64,000 nucleotides of DNA from Symsagittifera roscoffensis (Eukaryota > Xenacoelomorpha > Acoela > Convolutidae): the NCBI RefSeq assembly GCF_963678635.1, contig NW_026971093.1:22901-86900 (forward strand). The letters run 5' to 3'. The notes beneath the pieces were generated by a model that saw nothing but the letters and a program-made list of their open reading frames with translations, did no database searches and was not told the DNA's origin. The translations under genes and the position numbers were made by a program. Each line of letters begins with the position of its first letter. Position 1 is the stretch's first letter. Shown here piece by piece: positions 41,589 to 52,063 of this stretch.

Positions 41589-44500
41589 TCATTCCATCGC
41601 TTCTCCATCCTGATCTTCAGCTTCGCTGTCTTCTAGGACTTTTTCCAGCATGTCCATGGAGTTGCGGGCCGTGCCCCAACTCTCCTGTTCCAACAGCCTC
41701 GGTTTGCAACAAGGTAGCAAGTCAACATTAACCTTTTGCTCCCGGTTCCTGCAAAAGCTGTTGTGAAGACATAGGCTCACATTTCGTTCTAGGTCAGCTC
41801 TTAAGACCTCTTTCTTCTCATCTTCAGTTACACAAGGCGCTCCAGCTACCCGCTTCACCGGCGTGGTGACCGCGTTTCTGTGCGTCAGGAACGCTATCTT
41901 ATAGGCTCCTGGTCCTATATCTAGCTGGAAAGATTGATAGGCTTCCGTGTTCCTCGACATGTGACGCTTCACGCGTTCATACATCCATGATGTCATCATT
42001 GCACGGAACCAAGGCATCAATCTTTGCCTTGACCATATTCTTTCAATGGCTTTAGGTATTCTCAGAACCTTGCAGGTGGTTCTGAAAAGATCCAATTCAC
42101 GACTCATCTTCACATTGCTCAGCTGCTCAGGAGTCGGCACGGCCGTCTCCTGTTCACTTGTGTCCGCGTTAGCCTCCAGCCATCTCACTGCCAGCATGGC
42201 ACTAACCACCACGATTGACACCTGTTGATTCTGATCGGGCAACCCCGTAGAGTATAACTCCTCCACGTCCCATACTGGCATCAGATTCCCGCGTTTGGGG
42301 TACCACAACGTCTGCGCCAAGCAGTGGCAAGGATACTCCCCATGGGTTCTCACTATGTTCCTTCGGCCCGATACCCTGAGGCTCCCAGCAACGGTTCCAC
42401 CTCCATCAGAATTCTGTGTAAGTCGTTTTTCTCTTCTATGGTGGGGAATTCAGTGGGTAACGCTCCACTCGCTTTCTGCTTCTGGAACTCACTCACATTG
42501 CCTTCGTTTAATCTCAGAAATTCTTCACCCACTACGTCTTGCAACTCGCCTTCAGATCTCTTTGGGACTGCCCGAAAGATCTTCGCCAACAAATCATATG
42601 ACCTCTCCGACATTCTGGCCAACCTCACGCACTTTGGCACAGAGAAAAGTTGGTCAATCAACACCTGCTGTGTCCTCGCATCCATCACCACCATTTGTGT
42701 AGGATATCTACTACTGCAATATGGTGCGGAGCTTGAACCCACCAGATATTTTGAACCAGTAGGTTTATGATACGCCTCACTATTTTTCAGATTCATCTCG
42801 TTCTCCAGAGCTCCTCTCCAGCCTCCGATCTTCTGCTCCGTCTGCAATGCTCCAGGGAATACTTCCACGCTGAGGGACGTCACTAGCTCATGGGCACGCT
42901 CCAGGCGCTCAAGCGATTCTATCGAACTCGTCATGCTACAAAATCCCAAGGCTGTGATCAAGTTTACATCCGTCACCCCATGACAGTCCGCGACCAACTC
43001 CATGCCACTCTTATCCGACATGCTCAATCTTCCGTACAATCGTGCCAGTTGTCGATGCTGCTCGCTCAGCGTAATCAGACAGTGCCCCAGGTTACAAACA
43101 TGTCCTTCCATCCCACTATGTTGAGCCAAGCATGTGCCTTGCTTCAACCAATTGCTCGATGGACCTTCCTCGGACAGCTCCGTGGATGGGTTGCTCTTCC
43201 GCTTCGTCAACCTCATGGCCAGCAGATGATGTATCATGGCCAGATCATGCAAACTCGCGTCATCATCTAGGTCTAACGTGATATCCGCCGTCATGTCCCA
43301 GATTAAACCGGCGTTAGGATGAGGACACCAAGAAGGCTTCATGAGTTCCCACATCGTCACTAGACTGGTTTTCAAGGGACCGTCCCAAGAACCACAATCA
43401 AAACTCACTTGCCCCTTTAGCTCGGGACCACTCGTTCTTCCAAGATAATTCCCAGCTTGGGTTGTTCCACCATCAGCATTCCAGTTTCTTTAATCCGTTC
43501 AACCCAGAAATTGAGTACTATGACTTGCTCATAGTCGAAGTACACTTCCCTGGCTTCTTCATTCACGAAGGGATTATACGCCATCCCCGGTATGCCAGAC
43601 ACATATTGGAACGACTTCAGTCTCCCTAGTGTTGCAAAGTCTTTTTGTCCCTTGACTGCTTTTATCAACTCCCGGCTCACTTTCAATTCTTTGTTGGAAT
43701 ATCTTCTCACCTCTTCCAACTTGCGATAGCTCTCCATGTCATTCGACTCCTTATTTGGTACAGTCAACGGCATGTCCTGATATAGTTCCAGGAGTGCTCT
43801 AAGGAAGTTCCTTTCGCAATCAACTCCCTTTTGCCGAATGATCTTTATACATTCTCCCAAAACAGGAGTGGGGATACGATCCACCACGAACCTGACAAAG
43901 CAAAGGGCATCCTTACGCTTAGCCCATGCTATCGCAGAATCGTCTTTTGAAATCAACGCTCGCAGAGCTTCCATCAACTCCAGCTCCTGTTCCCGTGGTT
44001 TCGAATCATTACTGGCTTCATATTCCGCCCTCTTGATGCCCATCAAGCACCAAGCCAACCGTACTTGCAGATCAGTTCTCATGCAAGGATGAGCCAGGTA
44101 TGCTGCCACCGTAGCAGGTGCATGCATCACCTCGTCGAAGTATCTCTGGAGGGCCGCCCTCCAGGAAATTTCTAGTAGTTTTTCCAATCCGATTTCGTTC
44201 GCTTCAGAGGACATTACCGTGCCGTATTCTTTTCGATTTAAGTTTGAATTCTCCGTGAGCTCTTTCAGATATTCCTGCATGGCTCGCTTCTCGCTCCAAG
44301 CCATCAGGTGCCCTCTCGCGGAGTTTCTCGCTTTCAACATCTCCACATAACCTCCTGCTGGATCTCCCATGTGGACCGATTCAGGCACAGTGACTCGACT
44401 GTACTCGACCACGTCGAGTTGTCCTTCCAGCTTCAACTTGGCTATGTTGGTCCGCGAGGGCCTGTAATCTTCAAGTCCTCCAGATCCACATTGACTGATG

Positions 44501-45791
44501 ATCTCCATTTCTAATTTAGTGTCTGCCAGGGTTCGTGCTGTTTTCTTTGATCTTACGGCGGTCGTGGTCAGACCTGCCAAGAGCATAGGGGGTATCAGAT
44601 TCTCTTTTTCACCCCTGTCAGTGTTGCACCATCTCCTTGCCCGCTCTCGCCTGAACGACCTGCGCTCGTTAAAGAGGCCACCACTGCGCTGGCTCTCGAC
44701 TTCACCACTCTCGGGTTCACGGCTCGACTTCCTGTTTTCCCTTTTAGTCGCTTCAGCCCCTTCCTGGCTCGTCTGATAGGTAATTTCTTTGCGACTTGCT
44801 GATCATCGGCACTGTCTTCTGTAACTGACTCGGTCAGAACATCCGACTCCATGGAGTTCACTATTTTCTCCAGGACCTCACGCATGATGGGTTGGTTCAA
44901 TCCCACCTTCATTATGGACTGCGTCCCATATCGCCTTATCACGTCCCATGATCTTTCCATGAAATTCACTCGGCTACAGGTTGCCCCTGTCTTGCCTTCT
45001 AACTCACTTTGATATCTCTCCCATTCCTCTTCCGGCAGCGTACTCAGGAAGGATACCCTCATTGATTCTTCGATTTTTCTCCTCCTCGGTGACTCATGGA
45101 GCAATCTCTGCGGATCCCTGCTTCGGCATTCTCTCGCCTGGCTTATTGGGTCCATCGGGGATAAGTCGGCCGACGCCTCCTTTGTAGGAGACATGAAAGA
45201 CGATGGCGTCATTAGCAACAGACTCCCATCGACTTCCCCATCGTCGTCTTCACTAAACCGGTATTCTAACAAGTCTCTCTCCAACGCTCCCAGATCTGTC
45301 TCACCCGGTTTTCCCGTCCTTCCCTCGATGTCGTCGTCGTCATCGTCCTGATCCATCAATTCATCATCACCTGCATCAGGTTTCGGCTTGGGTCCTGAAA
45401 GTCCTTGTCGTGAGTCTATGCCCGAGTCCGGCCGAGCCGGTACGGTCATGTCTCCTGCGTGATAAAACAATTCATCGTTCACCAGGAATTCTACGGACTC
45501 CTCGCCATGTGGTGCCAGATCCTCTATTGTTATGTATGAGCCTCCTCTACTCTCCTTTGCCACTTCCAGCATCACTACTTTCACTTCTCCTGACCACTTC
45601 AGTCTTGATAAATCATCTGTGGGAGAATACACTTCGTTCCACATTTCGGCCGAGACCTGTGGTCTCCTGGAAGGTAGTGCCTTGATCTTTTTCCTACTCC
45701 AAGCATCAGGAAATGAGAAGTCAAACGTGTGCGCGGCTGCAACATTCCAGCCTATGAAGCGCGGCTCCATCCCTTCACTCCACTTCAACAT
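41589..45791 (-). pseudogene. Element B 3' gene: long unknown protein, about 1,390 codons, three frameshifts
   Basis: ATG at 45,791 (MLKWSEGMEPRF). Frames follow as 45,791-44,595, 44,586-43,417, 43,408-42,353 and 42,353-41,589, each joined by a -1 step. Element A is continuous across the first joint, so that one is a lesion in B. The N-terminal third has an acidic tract (DDELMDQDDDDDD) and then a lysine/arginine-rich tract (RRARKGLKRLKG). The rest is helical-looking with no recognised catalytic motif, signal peptide or membrane anchor. It occupies the env position of the retroelement, 300 bases after the macrodomain ORF. Conservation with A at about 80 percent suggests it was once under selection. 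Not an obvious envelope protein. Confidence 0.75.
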
Positions 45792-46096
45792 TCTCTTTTC
45801 TATTCTGATTTAAAAATTTAGCACCAAGGTGGATCGTCCACCTGTATCTTTGTCAGGGTAGCACGAATGAGCGCTGTCACCTTGATGACATGGAGTACTC
45901 CAGCTCTTTTATGACATAAAACATAAAACATATCATAACAATAACATAACACATAAACACATTAACATCACACACCTATATTATCACGTAAAATTATAAT
46001 CCCTAATATTGTACCTAAAACCTAACCTAATCTAAAACTTGGCTCTAATTCTTATCGAGTAACCTAATAAAAATCACTTATCGCCAAACGCAATTC
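45792..46096 (-). other. Intergenic segment before the 3' gene
   Basis: AT-rich, no gene. It contains a perfect short inverted repeat GGTGGATCGTCCACC (45,829-45,843) and tandem ACATAAAACATA-type words (45,915-45,960). Confidence 0.6.
45805..45816 (-). promoter_or_regulatory. Candidate 3' splice site for the 3' gene
   Basis: On the coding strand TTTTTAAATCAG ends 13 bases before the ATG at 45,791. Nematode acceptors follow TTTTCAG, so a spliced subgenomic RNA could express this gene as env genes are expressed. The donor is not identified. Confidence 0.35.
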
Positions 46097-47068
46097 CTAG
46101 CATATGCTCAGATAGTATTTTTTATGTATGTAAACCTCTATGTCAGTCTCTGAAAATATCACATGTACAAGTGCGTACAACTCTCTCGGATGTAGCTTTC
46201 CCCTATTAGGATCATATACTGGTAACGAGAGAGAGGTCACTCCTCTCTCAACCAAAAAATCCCTAAGTCGAGTCAAGGCCAATACCAAGCTCTTTGGATC
46301 TACGTGTTGCCTATCAGTGGCCTTGGTAACCAGGAAACACAAATGTTTCCCTGGTATCTGTGATACAACAGGGGGCAGCGCTATCATCCCTCCCACACCA
46401 GGCCTCTGTTTCCATAAAAACTCGATGTTCTTATACTCTCTTTTGAAATCAGCCGCTAGTGCTGTTTTGAAGCTTACGTCCGCGGTTATCGCTATAGCGC
46501 ACGTGCGTTCCGTGAGTATGAAATCGCTGTCCGTTATGACGATATTGTTTGAATAATGGTTCGGTAGATCAAAATACGATTCAAAGATTCGTCCAAAAGG
46601 TGGTTTTTTAGCGTTTTCGCGCTCTGTCGCTAGTTCTCCGGTTTCTCTTGCCGATTTCAATTTTTTTATTATCAGATTTTCGGTGTGGGTGAGTCCTACC
46701 CCCACTCCCTGGACAAAATTAACCATCGACGTCCCCGTCGATAGCCCAAAGTCTAGGAGATCGAGGTTGGATTGTGGAACACGTAGGGGACCATCTGGGG
46801 CGACCCAGTTGGACTCGGTCTTGTCATGACTGATGTATTTGATGCCGTCTTTATCGGCGTCCTGAATCGTCAGGATCGTCTCTTTTGGATCTGTCGGCAG
46901 ATCATGGAGCCATTCGAGCACGCGCAAGTTCGTTAGTTCTTGCTCATGAGTCTGTTCCGCTTCTGGTTCGAACTCTGCTTCCGGTTCTGATCGATCGTCG
47001 ATCCAATCTTGATCCATATCATTCACCAAGTCGACTTCTTCTAGCATCGCCACTTCGTCCAGTCCCAC
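46097..47068 (-). CDS. Macrodomain-like protein in element B (TARG1-like fold)
   Basis: 323 codons from the first possible start (GTG at 47,068); no ATG precedes the conserved part closely. Residues 1-60 are acidic. The last 150 or so (about 46,100-46,550) match the plan of ADP-ribose-binding macrodomains of the OARD1/TARG1 type: CAIAITADVSFKTALAADFK (the GAGIA region), KHLCFLVTKATD (the YLVTKK strand), LVLALTRLRDFLVERGVTSL, then LPVYDPNRGKL at the place of MPRIGCGLDRL, and ETDIEVYIH at the end. The Asp that is catalytic in TARG1 aligns with Gly, so hydrolase activity is doubtful while binding is possible. The frame is open upstream to the slippery site at 47,122-47,128 in the -1 frame of the pol-tail ORF, so it is probably made as a fusion. 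Confidence 0.7.
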   Translation of the reverse strand: MGLDEVAMLEEVDLVNDMDQDWIDDRSEPEAEFEPEAEQTHEQELTNLRVLEWLHDLPTDPKETILTIQDADKDGIKYISHDKTESNWVAPDGPLRVPQSNLDLLDFGLSTGTSMVNFVQGVGVGLTHTENLIIKKLKSARETGELATERENAKKPPFGRIFESYFDLPNHYSNNIVITDSDFILTERTCAIAITADVSFKTALAADFKREYKNIEFLWKQRPGVGGMIALPPVVSQIPGKHLCFLVTKATDRQHVDPKSLVLALTRLRDFLVERGVTSLSLPVYDPNRGKLHPRELYALVHVIFSETDIEVYIHKKYYLSIC

Positions 47069-47094
47069 TAGCGAGTCTATGACATCACTTACAA

Positions 47095-48462
47095 CTATCT
47101 TGTCGGATTGTATTTCTTCTTGTTTTTTCCTCTCTTGCTCTGGCGTGTTTCCATAGTGAGAGGAAAGTCAGGCTGTATTCCTTTGTCAATTTCGATTTGT
47201 TCCGGGCAGTCCCAGTCTTCCTCGGCATAAAGTAGAGTTTCATCGAATTGCTTCAAGATCTTGTAGCTGTCTTCTTCCAAGTCTCCCTTGTCAGGTGCTC
47301 CATTCTCGATCCATCTCTTCAGACTGCTCGTCATTCTATCATTTCGTTGAGCCCTTAGAAGATCCGACAGCCTGTACCTGGCTTTCAAATACGTCTTTAC
47401 CACGTTCATTTGCCCACTCATTATCTCCGGAGCATGAGCATCGTCCATCAACTTGACACACCATATCTTTTTCAAAGGCGTCGCTTCCTGCACAGATGGT
47501 TCCAGATTGGTACGGACGACCGTACCATGTGGCAGCAATCTGGTTGGGCGTTTCGAAACTGCTATCAGCTCGAGCTCGTCTGCGGCATTATCTACCACAG
47601 TGCCCTCTTCATCTGAGGTGTATCTGTCCCTGTCTGGATCCTGATGCGTTTCTCGGTCCAGCCCACGCTGCTTCCAGTCTACCAATAAGGAGTGGATTGC
47701 GATCTCTGACATATCGGAATTGGAAGTTGTTTTAGATGTGTTGTCCCAGGACTGGGGCCTCGAGTCAACACTTGAGTCGACTGATTCCCCAACATCATAT
47801 TCCAAGTTGTCTGAGATGTTTCTCGACTCCCCGGACAAAACTCTGTCCATCGGTTGCTTCGAACCCGACTCCCCGGACAAAATTTTGCCCCTAGGTGGTC
47901 TCGTCAACCTCTCCCCGGACAAGTCGTCCTGCACGGGCCCAAAGGTGTCTGACTCCTCAGACGAGTCGTCCTTGACTGGCTCGAAGGTATCAGATTCCCC
48001 GGACATTGTCTCGTCCACGGACGAACAATCTGGGCTCGGCTCGTATTCTTCTTTTGCATCCGTGAAATGCACTCTCCTCGTGAAGCTAGATTTCAACCTG
48101 ATCCTGACTTCCTCAGTAGTTTGGTTCTGATTCAGTGTTCCATATTCAGTGAACGAAGTTCTCAACAAGACATCCTTCGGCATCGAGCTCACCAGCTGGT
48201 TGACAATCGACCTGCAATCCCGTTCAACGCCTCGGCTGCGAATGGACACTGGCCTCTTCTCTGTTCTCTCGGTGACAGTCAACCGCTGCATGGTCTCCAT
48301 CCATTCACGATCATGCCTATCCACTTCCCTGTCCAACAAGTCACGGAGCTCTCCCATGACGTCCGGCGCCACGTTCACCGTCCTGTTCAACAGAGCCATG
48401 CTGTTTATACCTAATCTGGTAAGTTCTTGCTGCACCAAGTTGGATCGAACTAGCAGATCCAA
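47095..48462 (-). pseudogene. Element B integrase-region ORF with the integrase core deleted
   Basis: Same frame and nearly the same residues as element C's integrase ORF through SLKRWIENGAPDKGDLEEDSYKILKQF. It then jumps (near 47,247) to the C-terminal tail (YAEEDWDCPEQ...RQSKRG). Relative to C, 1,321 bp are missing: the HHCC zinc region, the whole D,D-35-E core and part of the tail. The joint happens to stay in frame, so the N-terminal linker is fused straight to the tail that carries the A AAA AAC site. The linker contains a degenerate repeat built on an SGES motif (47,820-48,020), with one unit more than C. A 57-bp deletion also removed the join to the RT frame. Confidence 0.85.
47122..47128 (-). 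promoter_or_regulatory. Slippery heptamer A AAA AAC (candidate -1 frameshift site)
   Basis: In the pol-tail frame the codons are GGA AAA AAC AAG, so the heptamer has exactly the phasing required for -1 slippage, the type used by several retroviruses. A -1 shift here enters the frame of the macrodomain ORF, which is open from this point to 46,097. The 0-frame ends at TAG nine codons later (47,095). I could not identify a downstream pseudoknot by eye. Confidence 0.6.
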
Positions 48463-48491
48463 CGGAACGGGCTCGCCTCTGGCTAAAAGCT

Positions 48492-50438
48492 TTATCTCCG
48501 CGGCCTAGTAAGTGGCAGGTTGTCGTAGGTTTCTTTGTCCAGAAAGGAAAACCCGTCTTTGATTTCTGATTGGTGGCGCTCATAAAATTCTGTCATTTTA
48601 CTGAGGCTATCTGCGTTCTGATGCTTGTCACGGGTACGGTGCTCAATGATCATGTGGTATCCATCCAGGCGCACGATCCAACGACCAATATAACTTTGGT
48701 CCATCGAATAGGTTTTCAGCCAGGCAAGGGCACGATTATCCACACGTAACTTGAAGGGATCACTCCCCAAGTAGGCCCTGTATTTTTCCACGAAAGTGAT
48801 CACCGCAAACATCTCCGCTTTTGGTGCGCCGTACTTCATTTCAGTATCACTCAGGACTTTACTCCCGTAGGCTATCGGACAAAGAACCGTTCTCCCGTTC
48901 CACTCCTGCTCCTGGTGAAGTATGCCCGATATCGCAACCACTGATGCATCCGTGTCCAGCACGAACATCCCCTTCTCTGTCGGCATGCCGAGGACCGGTG
49001 CCTCGCAAAGTTCACGTTTGATGTTTTCAAATGAAACTTGCGCCTCATCAGTCCAGGTGAACTTTTTGCCCTTGTTTCTCATCAACCTCTGCATGGGGTA
49101 TATTTTGTCAGCATACCCCTTGATGAACTCTCGATAATAATTAGCGAATCCCAAAAAACTCATCAGCTGTGTATCTGTCTTAGGTGCCTTCCAGGTCAGC
49201 ACCGCTTCAACCGCTTCGGGATCTGGTCTCACTCCATGTTTGTCAACCAGGCGGCCCAGATACTTTATGGAATCCCTGAGGATTTCACACTTAGAGGGTT
49301 TACATTTCAGACCCGCCTGCTTCATGCAAGAAAACACCTCCTCCAACCTCTCTATGTGGTCTTCTAAGGTTGGTGTTGCAATCACGACATCATCGACATA
49401 ACACATGATGAGATTCCCGTATTTCTTAGTGACGCTCGTGAGTGCCTGGGCCATCAGTCGCTGGAATGTGGCCGTCGCGTTGCACAATCCGAATGGCATC
49501 CTCTTCCACTGGAACAATCCCAGCTCACACGCGAAGCCTGTTTTCTCTCGATCTTGCTTTCTGAGTGGCACTTGCCAGAACGCAGAGCCCAAATCCAACG
49601 TCGTGAAGAACTTCGCGTCTCCCAGCTTGGATAGGCTCTCATCGATGCGGGGAATGGGGTATGCGTCCTTTATAGTCACTGCGTTCAGATAACGAAAATC
49701 ACAACAAAATCTGAGTTGTGCCCCTTTCTTTTTTGCCATGACCACGCCACAAGCCCATGGGGACTTCGACGGCTCGATCATGTCGTACTCCATTAACATC
49801 TCGATCTCCTTCCTACACGCTTCTGACTTGTTTGGGGTCATTCTTCTCGCCCCTTCCCTATGAGGTACCGAGCCCTCTTCTATCTCATTCTCGTGTTCTA
49901 CAAAATTACAACAACCTATGTCGGCCTTATGCTTCGAAAAAACGTCTGCGTTCCGATTTAGCACCGCTCTGAGCGAATCTAGTTCCTTGTCTGATATTTT
50001 ACCCTTCAGATTTTCTATCTCAGGTAAGACAGGTTTATTCGCTGCTAACTCTGCTTCCGTCGGCCTCTCAGGAAAGTTGGAACAACTAGACAGCCCATCA
50101 TCTGTTTCCGACTTCATTGAAAACAATTTCCTAGAAGATTTCAATTCATTCACTCTCCTCATTATACATTCTCGGTTCGCATGCAATGGACATTTAGTTA
50201 CATCAAACTTTTTCAAGTTCTCCACACTCTGAAAGTCTGTGTTCAGAGGCAAAGCGTAGCCAAGTTTCTTTCCCCTCTGTATTGTCACTGTTGTTGCTTC
50301 TGTGTTCAATAACACACTCACACATAGTCCGCTCTGAGTGAGTGAGAAGCTTCTTCCTAAAATAGCCGAGCTTTTACTGTTTGGATTTGGTACCAGACAC
50401 ACCTGTCTGTCATTGCTGAGTTCATTCAAGTTCCTCAT
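48492..50438 (-). CDS. Element B reverse transcriptase - RNase H
   Basis: Ty3/gypsy polymerase. About 650 codons; the frame is open upstream to about 50,517, so it overlaps the protease frame by some 46 bases in the -1 phase. RT motifs in order: GVVMAKKKGAQLRFCCDFRYLN, FTTLDLGSAFWQVPL, PFGLCNATATFQRLM, and the catalytic CYVDDVVIAT. RNase H follows, with LDTDASVVAISGILHQEQ and the AEMFAVITFVEKYR and VDNRALAWL segments. It differs from element C's enzyme at only a handful of residues. The C-terminus is altered by an 18-bp and a 57-bp deletion (LPLTRPRR end). Confidence 0.95.
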   Translation of the reverse strand: MRNLNELSNDRQVCLVPNPNSKSSAILGRSFSLTQSGLCVSVLLNTEATTVTIQRGKKLGYALPLNTDFQSVENLKKFDVTKCPLHANRECIMRRVNELKSSRKLFSMKSETDDGLSSCSNFPERPTEAELAANKPVLPEIENLKGKISDKELDSLRAVLNRNADVFSKHKADIGCCNFVEHENEIEEGSVPHREGARRMTPNKSEACRKEIEMLMEYDMIEPSKSPWACGVVMAKKKGAQLRFCCDFRYLNAVTIKDAYPIPRIDESLSKLGDAKFFTTLDLGSAFWQVPLRKQDREKTGFACELGLFQWKRMPFGLCNATATFQRLMAQALTSVTKKYGNLIMCYVDDVVIATPTLEDHIERLEEVFSCMKQAGLKCKPSKCEILRDSIKYLGRLVDKHGVRPDPEAVEAVLTWKAPKTDTQLMSFLGFANYYREFIKGYADKIYPMQRLMRNKGKKFTWTDEAQVSFENIKRELCEAPVLGMPTEKGMFVLDTDASVVAISGILHQEQEWNGRTVLCPIAYGSKVLSDTEMKYGAPKAEMFAVITFVEKYRAYLGSDPFKLRVDNRALAWLKTYSMDQSYIGRWIVRLDGYHMIIEHRTRDKHQNADSLSKMTEFYERHQSEIKDGFSFLDKETYDNLPLTRPRR

Positions 50439-50470
50439 CCTAAACGTCGCTACTACGGCTTGGTTTGGTT

Positions 50471-52061
50471 TTAATCTAACTTTTCGATCCAGAAAATCGG
50501 CACCTTGGCCTGGTTAATTAAGATCTTATTAAGGGGTCTCTTTTCATACTTTCTCTCAGGATCCTTGATCCTAATCAACCCGTCATTGAGATCGATCGTG
50601 ACGTCAAAGTTGCGAACGAAATCCCTTCCTAAGATGAACTGATCGGATTCGTCCAAATTCTCCACTACTAGGGAGCTCATCCAAAGATGTCTTCCTCCGA
50701 GTTGCAGTGAAATGATCGGGGTTCGTCCAGTCACATAGATCGCTCCCTGATTGGCAGCTGCCAACCTGATGTTTGTCGGTATGAGATCCGACCTCTCGAA
50801 ACCCATGTCGGTCCAAGTTTTGACTGGCATGACACTAACCACTGCTCCCGTGTCTAGCAGTCCCTTTACTGAAAGTTGTCTGCCTAGCACGTCCAGAACG
50901 TGTGCGGCCAGATCGGCCTCGCAACCTATATGCACCGCATCTTGTTCGAGCATCGCGTTGTGTCCGATCCGTCTAACCTTCAGCTCCTCTTGACCAATGT
51001 ATATCCGGCCAATCTGATCGTTCGCATCAGTTATGTGAGCTTTCGTGTAGATATTGATGCCATCCACATTCATTAGGATCGGGTAAGGGCCATGGACATC
51101 GATATAATGTCCGTCCACTTTCATCAGCCTCGGACCTCCCGTTGTGAGCAGCACTCGCACTGCCCTGGAGTCCAGTTTGGGATCTTTCTCCTTCAGGTAG
51201 TCGGCATAGATGTCCAGGTGGACTAGTGTAATCTCGGATGGTTCACTCAAGTTCTTGACCACCTGGTGCCCTGCGACTGAGATGATGGACATTATTTTGG
51301 TCCCCTCCTTGGTCATGCCGAAAATCTTACCAGATATAACGTTCAGTTTTAGTCCCTGTTTCCTGGGTTCCTCTTTGTCTTCTACTTTTGTCGTTTTACC
51401 CAGAACATTAAAACTTTCCCGAAGATCTGTGCTCTCCAGCTCCGACCTTACCCATTGCTCCACTTCTTTCGTGGCTAGGTCCTGTTTGACATTCTGCAGC
51501 GCTGTCCTTGCCGCCAGGCCGTAATCCACCTTGAGTGGGCTAGACGACTCTGCTTCGAGGTTCGAGCCTACCACCTCGTCAGGCCATGTCTTAACCTTTT
51601 TGGTCGTGAAGGTGCTCGGTGTCGTCTCCTTTCTCCGAGATTCAGCCTCGTTCATCAGATGTGCTCGACTGGCCTTGACACCCGAAAGCGCCTCTTCGTG
51701 GCGGGGATGTTTCGCGTCTGCTACTGCATCCCAAAATTGAGTACAATCCGACTTGAAGTGTCCCTCCAAATTACAGAAGAAACACCTCGGACCATATTTC
51801 ATGATGAGCCCTCTGACGTACTCTTCGTGATCCTCGTCGGTCGCGTCGGCGTCCTCGAGAAAGTAGCCTATGGCCTTCATGTTCTGTTTGTATGCAGAAC
51901 ACGCGGAAACGTGATGGTCCATCGAACCACAATTCGCACACGACCTCCTCTTATCCATGTCATCGCGAGGTTTGTACCAACTGGAATTCGCACCAGTGTT
52001 TGTCCCGCTATAGTTGCCATAATTGCTGTAACGGTTTTGCGCCCTCGGTTTTATGAGTAAA
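50471..52061 (-). CDS. Element B nucleocapsid - protease
   Basis: Begins right after the TAG that ends the capsid frame and is in the same frame as it. Two zinc knuckles, both perfect CX2CX4HX4C, lie at residues 7-20 (CANCGSMDHHVSAC) and 59-72 (CFFCNLEGHFKSDC), counted from the Met at 51,958. The retropepsin active site is LLDTGAVVSVMP, about residue 375, followed by the expected ILGRDFVRNFDVTID flap-side segment. The frame ends at TAA 50,471, inside the overlap with the RT frame. Confidence 0.92.
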
Positions 52062-52063
52062 TA

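Noticed and set aside
41589..45791. The 3' gene as a retroviral envelope
   Set aside because: No signal peptide, fusion peptide or transmembrane segment is visible in any of its frames.
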